Shown: positions 33,599 to 43,023, counted from the first letter of the stretch. The stretch: DNA of 64,000 bases from Variovorax sp. RA8 (GCF_901827175.1 NZ_LR594664.1:186001-250000); one strand, 5' to 3'. Notes: generated by a model from the sequence alone, not told the origin. Numbers and translations: made by a program.

Positions 33599-36103
33599 CT
33601 ACACGGCGGTCACGATCGCGATTGGAATGCCAATCTGTTGCGCGACGGCCGCATACAAGTCCTGCTCGACTTGAGGTGCCTCAATCGACACCACCAGCGC
33701 GTAGCGGGCGGCGCGTTCGAAGCGACCGTGGCTGGGACGATTGCGCCACCACCCCATAGCCGGAAACACTGCCAGTTGGCCTCTGTTGGCCAGCTCGGCA
33801 GCTGTACCGGTCCAGCTGTCGCTGATAATCGAACCACGGGCGCGCGTGCGCTCGCCGATGGTCCAGCCTGTGTCCGTGCCGCCGCCCGCGGGTAGGCCTT
33901 GTTCTCCAGCCGCTGCCTGTGCATTTATGCGACCACGAAAGGACGCCTCGGTTTCCAGCGGTCGGCGGACCGCGAACCTCAGGGCGTGCGACTGGTAGGC
34001 ATACTTGTCGATGCCGCCGCGCTCGCCCGGGTTTGGCTCGATGAAATACGACAGCGTGACCCGCAGGATCACCTCCGCGTCTCCAAGTGCCTGCAACTGC
34101 TCGATCGGCCAAGGAAGGGCATGCAAATGCATGTCGCGTGTGCGGACTTCGCCTTTGACCTTGTGGTACGGCTGCAGCTGGTCCTGGACAATCAAATTCA
34201 GCGAGTTGGATGCGCTGTACAACGCGCGCTCCAAGCTGGGGACGCCATAGCCGCAATGCCTCAGCAGTTGCCGCGTGTTTGCCTGGTTGCGTACCCCGTT
34301 CGGCAGGTAGGCGTTCAGCATGGGGGCCGTCCAGCGCGCAGAGTGGACCATCAGCGCCCGGACGGTTTCTGGCCAGAATGTCGGGTACGCGGCTTGGACC
34401 CTTGCCGCCATGCCCGCCGCGAGGGCAGTCGAGGCGCTCGTCGCCCAACTCAGCGAGAAAAGCCGGTCATGCGGTTCATGGCTCGTTGTCAGCAACGACA
34501 GGCTATCCAGCTCGCTAGTGAAGCCCGTCGCATCGATCGCTACATTGCCGCCCTCCATGACGATGTCCGGCTTGAAGGGCCAGCCCGTCTGCCACGTCGA
34601 AGACGTTGTCGTGTAGGGGCTTAGTCCTCCTGCGGGCGCGAGAGCTTCGTACTGACCTCCGAAAGGCTCCGAGATGGTGGTGAGCTCCGAGGACGCGCCC
34701 ACAGTCAAGGCGTTCCACGCTTGCCCAGGATCATGAATGAGGTTGGTGGCGAGACTGGCCGGGTACTCGCTCCAGGCGCTGGGATCTTGCGTGTTGCCCG
34801 CGCAGAGCACGAACAGCCGTGGCGTCTCGCCTTGTCCGTCGTAGTCGCACGCGAGCCGGTCGACTTCTGCTGACCAGGAGGACGGGCGTCCTCTATCGCG
34901 ACCATCCGTCGAAGACACAGCCATCGCGAAGACACGCCGACGATCCTGCGCCGTGATCTCCACGCGCGCCACTGCTTCCGCCGTGATGGCGCCGTAGGAC
35001 TGCCCGTCGTTATCGCCGGGGCCCTGCAGGATCTTGACCGATTCCAGGCGATGGGGGACGGACATCGGCCATTCTTCTGCGAGCGCCGGCGTGAGGTCCC
35101 CGAACAGCGCCAAACCGGCCAACTCTGTTCCGTGACCGTGAACGTCATCCGGCCCCCAACCAGGCTCGACGGTGTGACGGTCTGCGCCGTCAAGCATCGG
35201 CGCGAGTAGCGGGTGTCCGTGGTTGACGCCAGTGTCCAGCAACGTGACGTAGGAGTTGCCTGCGTGATCTGGCTGAAGCCGTCCTTCTAGATCCCCGCCC
35301 CAATCTGCCTGTTCATTCGGCGCCAGCGCGGTGAAGAACTCTGCAGTCGTCTTTGCGCGACGCAACTCGGCGACCATGTTCAGGACGAGCGGTGACTCCA
35401 AGAGCTGAGCCTTGCTGCCGTGCACCTGCACGATGGAGCGCTCGGGAAAGTGCAGCACCCGCTCGCGCACGAGAAGTCCGGCCAGCTCGCCCAACCTACG
35501 GAACTCGTCAATGACCGTGAGGCGATTCTCGCCGCCGGGAAGCCATACCTCCCACCAGATCGCTTCGGCGTCGTTGGCCGGCAGGGCCTCCGGGCTGTCG
35601 GTCCAGAGTGAGTCGAACGTTGCAACCCGCACCGTCCGGATCGCATCGATCAAGGACTGATGGTCGCGTGGCTCACCTTTCTTGTTCGTCTTGTGTTCCG
35701 CGTAGGACACGAGCAGGGATTCGAAATGCGAAAGCTTGCCCTGCGGCACAAACACAGTGGCGAAGACCTGATCATCTTGCTCGCGAACATTCATGAGCTC
35801 GATGCCCCGCTTGTCTCTTGCCAAGCTTTCGGCGGCCAGCAGTACTCCCTGCTGACTCTCAAACTCGAGCTGGATACCAATCGCCACTTTCACATCGGCA
35901 GCAACTTGCTCAGCCACGCGCTGTTGCTGCACAGCTTCTACCTGTGCGAGCTGTGCGAGCAGGTTCTGCGCATGCTCTGCCCGCGGAAGCGGCGGAACGA
36001 CGTTTTTGCCGCCACCACCAGTGCTCTTCGCGGTGTACCCCTCGGTCGATCGGGTGTTCTGCGGAAGGAGATGCTTGCGCCGTTGCGAATTCTCAGTGGC
36101 CAT
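33599..36103 (-). CDS. ietS: Subtilisin-like S8 peptidase of an ietAS-type anti-phage system
   Basis: An 834-residue cytoplasmic protein with no signal peptide. After a charged N-terminal region (1-270), the S8 catalytic residues appear in order: Asp290 (LLDTGVNHGHP), His324 (HGHGTELAG), Asn437 (CAGN) and Ser556 (SWATSASTALAAGMAA, in place of the usual GTSxAxP). A C-terminal region of about 200 residues follows. The gene begins 15 bp after an AAA ATPase gene. This pairing matches the two-gene ietAS system reported by Gao et al. 2020 as anti-phage. The ATPase presumably gates or triggers the protease. No target is known. Confidence 0.82.
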   Translation of the reverse strand: MATENSQRRKHLLPQNTRSTEGYTAKSTGGGGKNVVPPLPRAEHAQNLLAQLAQVEAVQQQRVAEQVAADVKVAIGIQLEFESQQGVLLAAESLARDKRGIELMNVREQDDQVFATVFVPQGKLSHFESLLVSYAEHKTNKKGEPRDHQSLIDAIRTVRVATFDSLWTDSPEALPANDAEAIWWEVWLPGGENRLTVIDEFRRLGELAGLLVRERVLHFPERSIVQVHGSKAQLLESPLVLNMVAELRRAKTTAEFFTALAPNEQADWGGDLEGRLQPDHAGNSYVTLLDTGVNHGHPLLAPMLDGADRHTVEPGWGPDDVHGHGTELAGLALFGDLTPALAEEWPMSVPHRLESVKILQGPGDNDGQSYGAITAEAVARVEITAQDRRRVFAMAVSSTDGRDRGRPSSWSAEVDRLACDYDGQGETPRLFVLCAGNTQDPSAWSEYPASLATNLIHDPGQAWNALTVGASSELTTISEPFGGQYEALAPAGGLSPYTTTSSTWQTGWPFKPDIVMEGGNVAIDATGFTSELDSLSLLTTSHEPHDRLFSLSWATSASTALAAGMAARVQAAYPTFWPETVRALMVHSARWTAPMLNAYLPNGVRNQANTRQLLRHCGYGVPSLERALYSASNSLNLIVQDQLQPYHKVKGEVRTRDMHLHALPWPIEQLQALGDAEVILRVTLSYFIEPNPGERGGIDKYAYQSHALRFAVRRPLETEASFRGRINAQAAAGEQGLPAGGGTDTGWTIGERTRARGSIISDSWTGTAAELANRGQLAVFPAMGWWRNRPSHGRFERAARYALVVSIEAPQVEQDLYAAVAQQIGIPIAIVTAV

Positions 36104-36118
36104 GCAGAACGGTTGCGC

Positions 36119-37117
36119 TTACTTCTTATTGCCAGCAGTGCGTCGGGACACAGCTTGGCGTTGTTGCAGCAGCCTGCTCAAGGCCTCCGCCGGAATAGCG
36201 TCCTGGTCGTGCATCACCGCCTCTTTGACTGCATCGCCGATAGCGCGTGCGATTTCTGCATGGCTGAGCCCGGTTGCCTCCGCGGCGAGGTCGTTGAGGT
36301 CCTTTTTTGACTCGATGTATGCACCGAGGCGCATGCGTAGCAGCGCCAGAATTTCGGGGGGCGTTGGCAAGTGGTATTCGACCACATCGTCGAAGCGCCT
36401 GAAGAGGGCCTCATCCAGGATATCCGGATGGTTTGTCGCGGCGACGATTACGCTGTTGGAGTCGTCCTGCTCGATCATGAGCAGGAAGCTGTTCAAGATG
36501 CGGCGGACCTCCCCCACATCGTTCGCCATGCCACGCTGGCTGCCGATGGCATCGAACTCGTCAAAGAAGTAAACGCCCCGCGTGGAGGACAAGGAGTCGA
36601 AGACCTGGCGAAGCTTTGCCGCGGTCTCGCCCATGTACTTGGTAATGAGGGCGTCCAAGCGAACCACGAAAAGCGGAATGCCGAGCTCTCCGGCGAGCGC
36701 CGAAGCGGTCATCGTCTTGCCGGTGCCAGATGGACCGACAAGAAGAAGCTTGCGCCGTGGGTGGAGTCCATGGCTGCGAAGCTTGGAAAGGTGTCGCTGT
36801 TCCTTGAGTACGCGCTGAAGGCTATGGAGTAGCGGATCGGCGAGGACCAAGTCGGTCAGTTTTCGCGTCGGATAGGAAACGCTGAGCAGCGAGGCGAGCT
36901 CGCCCTTTGGCCGGGCGATTGGGATCGCGCCGCCCGCCTCATTTACGTTGCCGCGGGCCTTCGCGGCGTCGATGAGTTGGCGGATCTCTTCGGCCAGCTT
37001 CCCGTGGCCCTGCTTCGCCTCATGAGCAGCCATCTGCATCGCCACAGAGTAGAAATGGCGATCGTCCCCGTCCGCGTGGGAGCGCAGTAGTGCTTTGAGT
37101 TGATCGCCGTTGGCCAT
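36119..37117 (-). CDS. ietA: AAA+ ATPase of an ietAS-type anti-phage system
   Basis: About 332 residues from ATG 37117 (an in-frame GTG at 37231 would add 38 and overlap the kfrA-like stop). Walker A GPSGTGKT at 128-135, Walker B YFFDE near 183-187, a pore-loop-like YMGE, sensor 1 (VIVAATNHPD) and an arginine-finger RRFD, all as in FtsH/p97-class AAA proteins. The N-terminal 90 residues form a charged helical domain that may recognise a partner. It is directly upstream of the subtilisin-like protease gene, forming an ietAS pair. The KfrA-like gene lies just upstream on the same strand. Confidence 0.82.
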   Translation of the reverse strand: MANGDQLKALLRSHADGDDRHFYSVAMQMAAHEAKQGHGKLAEEIRQLIDAAKARGNVNEAGGAIPIARPKGELASLLSVSYPTRKLTDLVLADPLLHSLQRVLKEQRHLSKLRSHGLHPRRKLLLVGPSGTGKTMTASALAGELGIPLFVVRLDALITKYMGETAAKLRQVFDSLSSTRGVYFFDEFDAIGSQRGMANDVGEVRRILNSFLLMIEQDDSNSVIVAATNHPDILDEALFRRFDDVVEYHLPTPPEILALLRMRLGAYIESKKDLNDLAAEATGLSHAEIARAIGDAVKEAVMHDQDAIPAEALSRLLQQRQAVSRRTAGNKK

Positions 37118-37227
37118 GATCAGGGAATTGTCGCGTATGTCGTGAACGTCGTCGCTTTTGGTCCGCGCCGAGGAAGGATGCCCAGTCCGATCGTACTGGC
37201 GTGTGGGACGAGGGAGGGGGAGGGTGT

Positions 37228-38394
37228 TCACCGGGCTGTGCCCCTGGTCGATTTAGCCGAGCGCGCGGCCTGTGGTTTCTCGTCATGCCCGCGACGGGCC
37301 TCGAGCTGGCGCAGCGCGGCGGTCGTCGCTGCCTGGCTCTCTCGCAACTGGCCGATCTCGCGCTCGGATTGCTCGTGCTGGCGCTGCAGCTGGGAGGCGA
37401 GGTCGGTTGCCCGCTGCTCGGCGCCAGCGGCGCGCTCACGAAGGGTCGCAAGTTCGACCTGTCTTGCTTGTTGCTGGCGCGACCAGGCGGCGGCCGCCTC
37501 ACGGTGCGATGCCTTCTCGCTGTGAAGAGCCTGCTTGGCTGCTTCCTGAACGCTGCGAGCCGCCTCCAAGTCCGCCACACGGGCCTTCTGCTCCCTGGCG
37601 AGCTCGGCAGTTGCTTGGCGCGTGGCCATGCGCTCGCGGTCGATCTCCGAGAGGAGACGCCGCTCCTGCGCGACATGGCGCTCCTCGGCTTCGTCAGCGG
37701 AGCGCTGCTTGGCACCGAGTTCCATCGCAGCTTTTTCGCGCAGGGCTTCCTTGCTGGCCACAGCTTCGTCGAGCGCCTTGCGCAGGCGGCGCACCTCCGC
37801 TTCCGAATCGCTCAGCAGGCGCGCCGATTCTTGCTGTTGCGCGTGCATCTGAACCTGCATCGCCTCGAGCGCCACCTTCGAGGAGGTCAGGGCCTCATCG
37901 AGCTTCACGCGCGTCTGCTCGAACGCGGTCTCCCGCTGCTGGAGGTCGGCTTCCTTCTGCACGAGGGCGCTGCGCTCAAGCTCCAGCTCGCGGCGCGTGG
38001 CTTCGGACTTCTGGACCTGCACTTGGTCGGCCTCGCGGCGAGCGACGTCCCAGAACTGCTGGGCCGCCTGGACGACGGAGAGCGGGGCGTCATCGTCGCG
38101 GGGAGCAGCTGCTGGTGCTTGCATGCCGACCAGGCGCGCCGGCAGTCGGGCGAACCATTCGTCCAGATGAGCGCTCACGGTGTTTGGCGAGCCGCCACCC
38201 AGGCACATGCGAACCCGCTCGATCGTGGGCTTTATGCCTTCGGCGACCAGCGCATCAGCGGCGCCGAGGACGTCCTCGAGCTGGATGCCCGGCCGGCCCG
38301 GCCGCGGCCGCGATGCGGCGCCGGAGGGGTGTCGCGAGACGCTCGTATTTGCTGATTGCATGGCTCGGCCCGGTTCGCTAGGTTTAGGTCTCAT
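37228..38394 (-). CDS. KfrA-like coiled-coil DNA-binding protein (copy 1)
   Basis: Up to 388 residues. The N-terminal domain (about 38-84, LEDVLGAADALVAEGIKPT then GGGSPNTVSAHLDEWF) is the KfrA_N helix-turn-helix fold. The rest, about 110-370, is one long heptad-rich Gln/Glu/Arg/Ala coiled coil, and the tail is basic. KfrA of IncP/IncU plasmids is an autorepressor and partition-associated filament. A second ATG at 38361 may be the real start, since a dyad operator (38388-38411) covers the first. It is divergent from a tyrosine recombinase and is followed on its own strand by ietA/ietS, so it may control the defence cassette. Confidence 0.85.
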   Translation of the reverse strand: MRPKPSEPGRAMQSANTSVSRHPSGAASRPRPGRPGIQLEDVLGAADALVAEGIKPTIERVRMCLGGGSPNTVSAHLDEWFARLPARLVGMQAPAAAPRDDDAPLSVVQAAQQFWDVARREADQVQVQKSEATRRELELERSALVQKEADLQQRETAFEQTRVKLDEALTSSKVALEAMQVQMHAQQQESARLLSDSEAEVRRLRKALDEAVASKEALREKAAMELGAKQRSADEAEERHVAQERRLLSEIDRERMATRQATAELAREQKARVADLEAARSVQEAAKQALHSEKASHREAAAAWSRQQQARQVELATLRERAAGAEQRATDLASQLQRQHEQSEREIGQLRESQAATTAALRQLEARRGHDEKPQAARSAKSTRGTAR

Positions 38395-38411
38395 AAGTAA
38401 ATTTATAAGAC
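38388..38411. promoter_or_regulatory. Dyad between kfrA-like copy 1 and recombinase 1
   Basis: GTCTCATAA and TTATAAGAC form 9-bp arms with one mismatch around a 6-bp centre, in an AT-rich patch between the divergent genes. By analogy with KfrA autoregulation it is a candidate operator. Equivalent dyads lie upstream of copies 2 and 3. Confidence 0.45.
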
Positions 38412-38436
38412 CCTAAAACCAGAATCTCTACCCGCC

Positions 38437-39584
38437 GTGCTTTCGGTTCACCCGGTGCTCGATCCGGCCCGCCTGTCGCGGCTCACCGAAGAGTCCGCGC
38501 GTGAACTGATCCGCCAGGGCCAATCTGCCAACACGCGCGGGTCTTACCAGGGCGCCATGCGGTACTGGGCCGCATGGTTTGCGGCGCGCTATGGCCAAGA
38601 GCTCAAGTTGCCCGTGCCTGTGCCCGTTGTCGTCCAGTTCATCGTGGATCACGCGGAGCGCGAGCAGGTCCTCGAGGACGCCGATGAAGATGCAGCAGCA
38701 GCTCCTGCTGGCAAGAAAGCCCGCAGGAAGGTGGCAGCCCTGAAGAAGGCTCCGCTGGTGTTTGATCTCCCGCCCGAGGTCGACCAGCTCTTGGTAGCGC
38801 ACGGCTATAAAAAAAGCTGGGCGCCTATGCGCAGAACACCCTCGTGCACCGGCTCGCCGTCCTGTCCAAGGCCCACCAGAACGTCAACGTCGACAACCTG
38901 TGCAACCACACCCAGGTTCGCGAGCTGATCAAGAACGTGCGCAGCGGGAAAGCCAAGCGCGGCGTCAAGCCCCACAAGCAGGCGGCGCTCACGAAGGAGC
39001 CGATGGAGGCGCTGCTGGCCACCTGTGACGATTCGCCCATCGGCAAGCGCGACCGCGCTCTCCTCCTGTTCGCCTGGTCGAGCGGCGGCCGCCGGCGCTC
39101 CGAAGTCGCGGATGCAACCATGGAGAACCTCCGCAAGGTCGATTCGCGCGGATACCTCTACAAACTGGGCCACTCGAAGACAAACCAGGACGGCAAGGAG
39201 AACCCGGATGACGCCAAGCCGATCTCCGGGAGGGCCGCCGCGGCAATGGACGCCTGGCTCGAGGCGAGCCGCATCACCGAGGGCCCGATCTTCCGGCGCA
39301 TCCTGAAGGGCGGAAAGGTGCTGGATGAGCCGCTCGACCCGACTGCTGTGCGCAAGATCGTCAAGCGCCGCTGCCTGCAGGCCGGCCTTCCCGGCGACTT
39401 CTCGGCACACTCGCTGCGATCGGGTTTCGTGACCGAAGCGGGCCGGCGCAAGATGGACCCGGCAGACGCCATGGCCATGACCGGCCATCGCCACTACGAG
39501 ACCTTCATGGGCTATTACCGCGCGCAGGATCCACTCGATCGCAAGGCAGGCCGCATGCTCGACGGCGACCCGGTCGCCGAGTGA
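38437..39584 (+). pseudogene. Tyrosine recombinase 1, split by a -1 frameshift at an A7 run
   Basis: The first frame (GTG 38437) gives the SAM-like N-terminal domain (SANTRGSYQGAMRYWAAW, LPVPVPVVVQFIVDHAE). At the run of seven A at 38809-38815 the reading must move to the -1 frame to continue with LGAYAQNTLVHRLAVLSK and the catalytic domain: RRRSEV (Arg), HSLRSGF (His/Arg), TGHRHYETFMGYYR (His...Tyr nucleophile). The closely related gene at 43448-44605 is uninterrupted across the same point. It could be a disabling indel, slippage on the A run, or a sequencing error. If read through, it would be a complete recombinase of about 380 residues. Confidence 0.8.
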
Positions 39585-39934
39585 AGGACCGATCAATCTT
39601 CGGCTTTGTGTCACCCGCCGCGGGAATTGCTGGCCGCCGGCAAGGGGACGGAACGGCCCGCTTTTTTTTTGGAGCGTTTCAAAGACCGGAACGTTTTGGC
39701 AGACCAAACTTCACCCCGAGTCGGTCCCCAGAACTCGAAGCGACACCACTGCGCACCGCATAGGAGGCTTCATCTCCCACGGATCATGAATTTGACGCCG
39801 GCGCACTGCACCTGCAATCTTCGGCGCCGCGCGCAAGTTGCCGCGCATCAGCATGTGCGCCGCCGCCAGGCGGTTTTAAGAGCCTCCCTTCCAATAAGGC
39901 ATCTCAGTACATTCAGGAAAACGGCCTGAACGTA
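39585..39934. other. Non-coding gap after recombinase 1
   Basis: About 350 bp with no convincing gene. A run of ten T lies near 39661-39670 but without a clear GC stem before it, so I do not call a terminator. The base composition becomes less GC-rich here than in flanking genes. Confidence 0.4.
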
Positions 39935-40339
39935 ATGAGGATGCAGCAAAGGCAGACCGAAAGCAACTTGAAGGATATTTTCTCCGGCTTTGATTCCATC
40001 GGCAATGAACCGGCAGTCGCGAGTCCGACAATCACCAATCCGTGGACTCCGCGCGGCGAAATCAGGAGCTCCGCCAATACGCTTCGCAGCAATGATCGAC
40101 CCGAAGCCCCGCCTCGCGACTCCTCGCCGCAGAATCCGTGGGCTTCGCAGCCAAAAGCCTCTTCGACCGTGGTCGCATCCGCTGAGACGGCAACGAGCAA
40201 TCCGTGGGCAGCGCCTGGCAGCGACAGCATATGCGTGAACGCGGGGGCATTCCGTTATCAGTGGAAAGACATCAAAAGCGGCAGGTCACGCTTCTCAAAC
40301 GTCGGCATTCGAAAAGCGCCGATTACATGTTGCCCCTGA
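39935..40339 (+). CDS. Unrecognised protein with repeated NPW motifs
   Basis: Up to 134 residues, hydrophilic, with no signal or membrane segment. Three evenly spaced Asn-Pro-Trp motifs (TNPWTPRG, QNPWASQ, SNPWAAPG) sit in Ser/Ala/Pro-rich sequence, suggesting a disordered repeat region with a short linear motif. The C-terminal part (FRYQWKDIKSGRSRFSNVGI) looks out of keeping and may follow a frameshift. It is followed by a broken exported-protein gene, so it may also be a remnant. Function unknown. Confidence 0.3.
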   Translation: MRMQQRQTESNLKDIFSGFDSIGNEPAVASPTITNPWTPRGEIRSSANTLRSNDRPEAPPRDSSPQNPWASQPKASSTVVASAETATSNPWAAPGSDSICVNAGAFRYQWKDIKSGRSRFSNVGIRKAPITCCP

Positions 40340-40386
40340 CCGGCATAACTGAAATCGGCTCTATGAATCCTCCCGGAGCGGGCACT

Positions 40387-41068
40387 ATGGTGAAGTCAGC
40401 CCTACTTGCAGTTCTGTTCCTTCAGGCCCTTGCGGCCTCTTCGGCGATCGGGCAAACCATACGAACGGCTCCTGTGACAGTGAGTTGCTACAGCGCGAAC
40501 CGGAAAGTCGGGGACGGCTTTTTGTGAAACCGCCGTCGGGCGACAGACGTCAGCGGTATCCGTGTGCGTTCGTGACAGCGAGAACGCAGTGTTGGTTCGG
40601 GGAGTGGATGCGGGTCAACCGATTCTCTGTGATTTCGGCCAGCAAGAGCGCACCGCAGACGTGTGCGAGGTCAAGACCCTTGCGGCACGACTGCTGCCGT
40701 CAGTTGATGGACGTCGAATCATGTTGCTCTATGGCTTTGTGCGTATTCCCCCCCTTACAAGGGAAGCCAAAGAGTCCGCGTGAAACGAAGGCCGCCGCGC
40801 AGAGCTTTTCGCTGCGGCGTTTGAGGCTGGGAAAACGGGAGACGCCGATCTCGCCGAAGCGCTTTTTGAGAAAGGTCTCGCCATCGATGATTCCGACTAT
40901 CGCGCGCATTTTTATCTGGCCAGGATCTTGGAGCAGAAAAGCAAATACATCGCCTTCACCCATTACGACTTGGTAACTCGGCTTGCACCGCCTGATTCTC
41001 GCGAGGCGGTAGAAGCTGAGATCAGGCTGCAAAGGGGGTTAGAGGTCCAATCACTAACTCGATGCTGA
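40387..41068 (+). pseudogene. Broken gene for an exported TPR-like protein
   Basis: Three same-strand pieces read as one gene: a signal peptide (ATG 40387, KSALLAVLFLQALAASSAIGQ) up to a frameshift near 40505; then the +1 frame with GKSGTAFCETAVGRQTSAVS and VRIPPLTREAKESA, ended by an in-frame TGA near 40781; and then, in the same frame, ELFAAAFEAGKTGDADLAEA and a TPR-like helix pair (DSDYRAHFYLARILEQ) to a stop at 41068. The remnant would have encoded about 225 residues of a periplasmic protein. It cannot be functional as written. Confidence 0.5.
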
Positions 41069-41107
41069 CGTGATTCACTTCATCTGTGTACCAGGGGGTA
41101 GGCGAAC

Positions 41108-41372
41108 GATGCTCCGCGTCGCCTCAGACGGGTCGACGTCCGCCAGCAGCCGGCGCTCGTGCACGATGTGGCGCTGCTCGGCTTCCTTGGCATCGCGTTG
41201 TGCCGTGGCCAGCTCCAGCGCCGCCTTCTCGCGCAGGGCTTCCTTGCTGGCCACGGACTCGTCCAGGACTCGCAGGCGCCGCACCTCGCGGCGACCTGCC
41301 GGGCCAACGCAAGCGCTTCCTAGAGTGCCACGCGGTCGTGCTCGAAGGAGGCCCTCGCGCTGGCCGAGCTCA
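41108..41372 (-). pseudogene. Fragment of a KfrA-like gene
   Basis: On the minus strand the segment encodes VASKEALREKAALELATAQR and EAEQRHIVHERRLLADVD, nearly identical to the middle of the coiled coil of the intact KfrA-like protein at 41829-42953. A further piece (ASFEHDRVAL, then a stop, then EALA) matches an earlier part of the same coiled coil. Both ends are missing. It is the remains of an extra kfrA-like copy beside the intact one. Confidence 0.7.
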
Positions 41373-41615
41373 ATGGGAGGATCGGAAGAGGTCGTCGATG
41401 CACCGCGCAATAGTCGCGCGCATGGCTGGCAGCGCCGCGAGAAGCCGGGCGGGCTTTCACGGCGCCGCTCCCCGGCTGATGGGCCTGGTGCAGCTTCAAC
41501 ATCGAGGCGAGAGCTTCGTAGGTGTCCTGGCCGAGGAGGGCGGGGCGACCACTTGGGTCGTCTGCCACCACGGCCCGGAGGAGGAGAGGGCGCCAGTCAC
41601 CCGTTCTACGAACCA

Positions 41616-41832
41616 TCAAGCCGCGCTTTTCCAGTAGTTGGATGAATAGGTCTTCGAGCTTCGAATAGGCATGGCGAGCGCCAGCGCATGGCTGCGCTCG
41701 GAATAGAAGCCCGGCGCCTCGGCGCGTGTCCTTTCGAACCCGCGATCGTCCTCTCGGCCATGATCGAGAGTGCCTCGCGAAGGCGCGTTCAAGCTCCAAC
41801 GGCAGGTCCAACGTCGGCTCGACCATGCTCAT
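41616..41832 (-). pseudogene. Frameshifted small gene coupled to kfrA-like copy 2
   Basis: Its ATG at 41832 overlaps the kfrA-like stop (ATGA), so it was the next gene of that operon. It starts MSMVEPTLDLPLELERAFAR. Two frame changes then lead through ALSIMAE to DDRGFERTRAEAPGFYSERS and a C-terminus ending SSKTYSSNYWKSAA with a stop at 41616-41618. The amino-acid style is coherent only across the shifts. The original would have had about 72 residues. No family recognised. Confidence 0.4.
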
Positions 41833-42953
41833 TCGGATGGCTTCTTGCTCCGCGCTGTCCGGCCGGACTGAGGCTTCCCGCCGTCACCCTCTGCCCGCTT
41901 CTCGGCCAGCCCTGCCTCGAGCTGGCGCAGCGCAGCTGCCGTCGTCGCTTGCTCTTCGTGCAACCGGGCGATCTCGCGCTCGGCCTGCTCTTCCTGGCGC
42001 CGCAGCCGCTCGCCCAGATCTGCGGCGCGCTGCTCTGCCCCGGCGGCCCGCTCGCGCAGGGTTGCGAGCTCGACTCGCATCTCCTGCTGCTCTTTCGACC
42101 AGGTGGCGGCCGCCTCGCGGTGCGCAGCCTTCTCGGCCTGGATAGCCTGCTCTGCCGCAGCCTGGGCGGCACGGGCGGCCTCCTGCTCGGTCGAGCGCGC
42201 CTTCTGCTCCTTGGCGAGATCAGCGGCCGCCTGCTTCGCGGCCACGCGCTCGCGGTCCACGTCGGCCAGCATGCGCCGCTCGTGCGCGACGTGGCGCTGC
42301 TCGGCTTCCTTGGCATCGCGCTGCGCCGTGGCCAGCTCCATCGCAGCCTTCTCGCGCAAGGCTTCCTTGCTGACCAAGGCCTCGTCGAGGGCCTTGCGCA
42401 GGCGCCGCACCTCGGCCTCGGACTCGCTCAAGAGTCGCGCCGATTCCTGCTGTTGCGTGTGCATGTGGGCCTCGATCGCCGCGACCGCCTGCCGAGAGGA
42501 GGCCAAAGCCTCTTCGAGCGCGACGCGGGCCTGCTCGAAGGCCGCCTCGCGCTGGCTGAGGTCTGATTCCTTCTGGGCGAGCGCCTCGCGCTGCAGTTCG
42601 ATCTCGCGGCGGGCGGCTTCGGCGCGCTGGACCTGCGCTTGGTCAGCTTCCCGGCGCGCGGTCTCCCAGAACAGCTTGGCGGCCTGGACGATGGCCAGCG
42701 GGAGCTGGTGCGCCTCGCCCTCGGCCAGGTTCGCGCCGCGGCCATCGAGCCGCTTGCCGAGCGTGGCGAACCAGCGCTCCAGCATGGGGCTCACCGTGTT
42801 GGGCGAGCCGCTGCCAATCTTCTGCCGCACGCGCTCGATGGTTGGGCGCAGGCCTTCCTGCACGAGCGCATCGGCCGCTTCCCAGACCTGGGCCTCCTGA
42901 ACCCCGCGGCCACCGAGCGGCGGGAAGGTGCTGAATTTCGAGGTGGTTTCCAT
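41829..42953 (-). CDS. KfrA-like coiled-coil DNA-binding protein (copy 2)
   Basis: A 374-residue protein. The KfrA_N-type DNA-binding region lies at about 18-68 (VWEAADALVQEGLRPTIERV, GSGSPNTVSPMLERWF). A continuous coiled coil follows (about 85-350; long runs such as QREALAQKESDLSQREAAFE). The tail is basic (GRTARSKKPSE). It is clearly homologous to copy 1, including the segment SEAEVRRLRKALDEA. It is divergently arranged with the intact tyrosine recombinase gene, with a perfect dyad in between. A filament-forming, autoregulating DNA-binding role is inferred from KfrA of plasmids. Confidence 0.87.
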   Translation of the reverse strand: METTSKFSTFPPLGGRGVQEAQVWEAADALVQEGLRPTIERVRQKIGSGSPNTVSPMLERWFATLGKRLDGRGANLAEGEAHQLPLAIVQAAKLFWETARREADQAQVQRAEAARREIELQREALAQKESDLSQREAAFEQARVALEEALASSRQAVAAIEAHMHTQQQESARLLSESEAEVRRLRKALDEALVSKEALREKAAMELATAQRDAKEAEQRHVAHERRMLADVDRERVAAKQAAADLAKEQKARSTEQEAARAAQAAAEQAIQAEKAAHREAAATWSKEQQEMRVELATLRERAAGAEQRAADLGERLRRQEEQAEREIARLHEEQATTAAALRQLEAGLAEKRAEGDGGKPQSGRTARSKKPSE

Positions 42954-43023
42954 GGGCTTTTCCGGGGGGCTGTGGATGCTCGGACGCGCGCGAAAGCATG
43001 TCCATCCATCCAGTGGTTTTAAA

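Noticed and set aside
39655..39672. T-run after recombinase 1 as a terminator.
   Set aside because: There is no GC-rich stem directly before the run.
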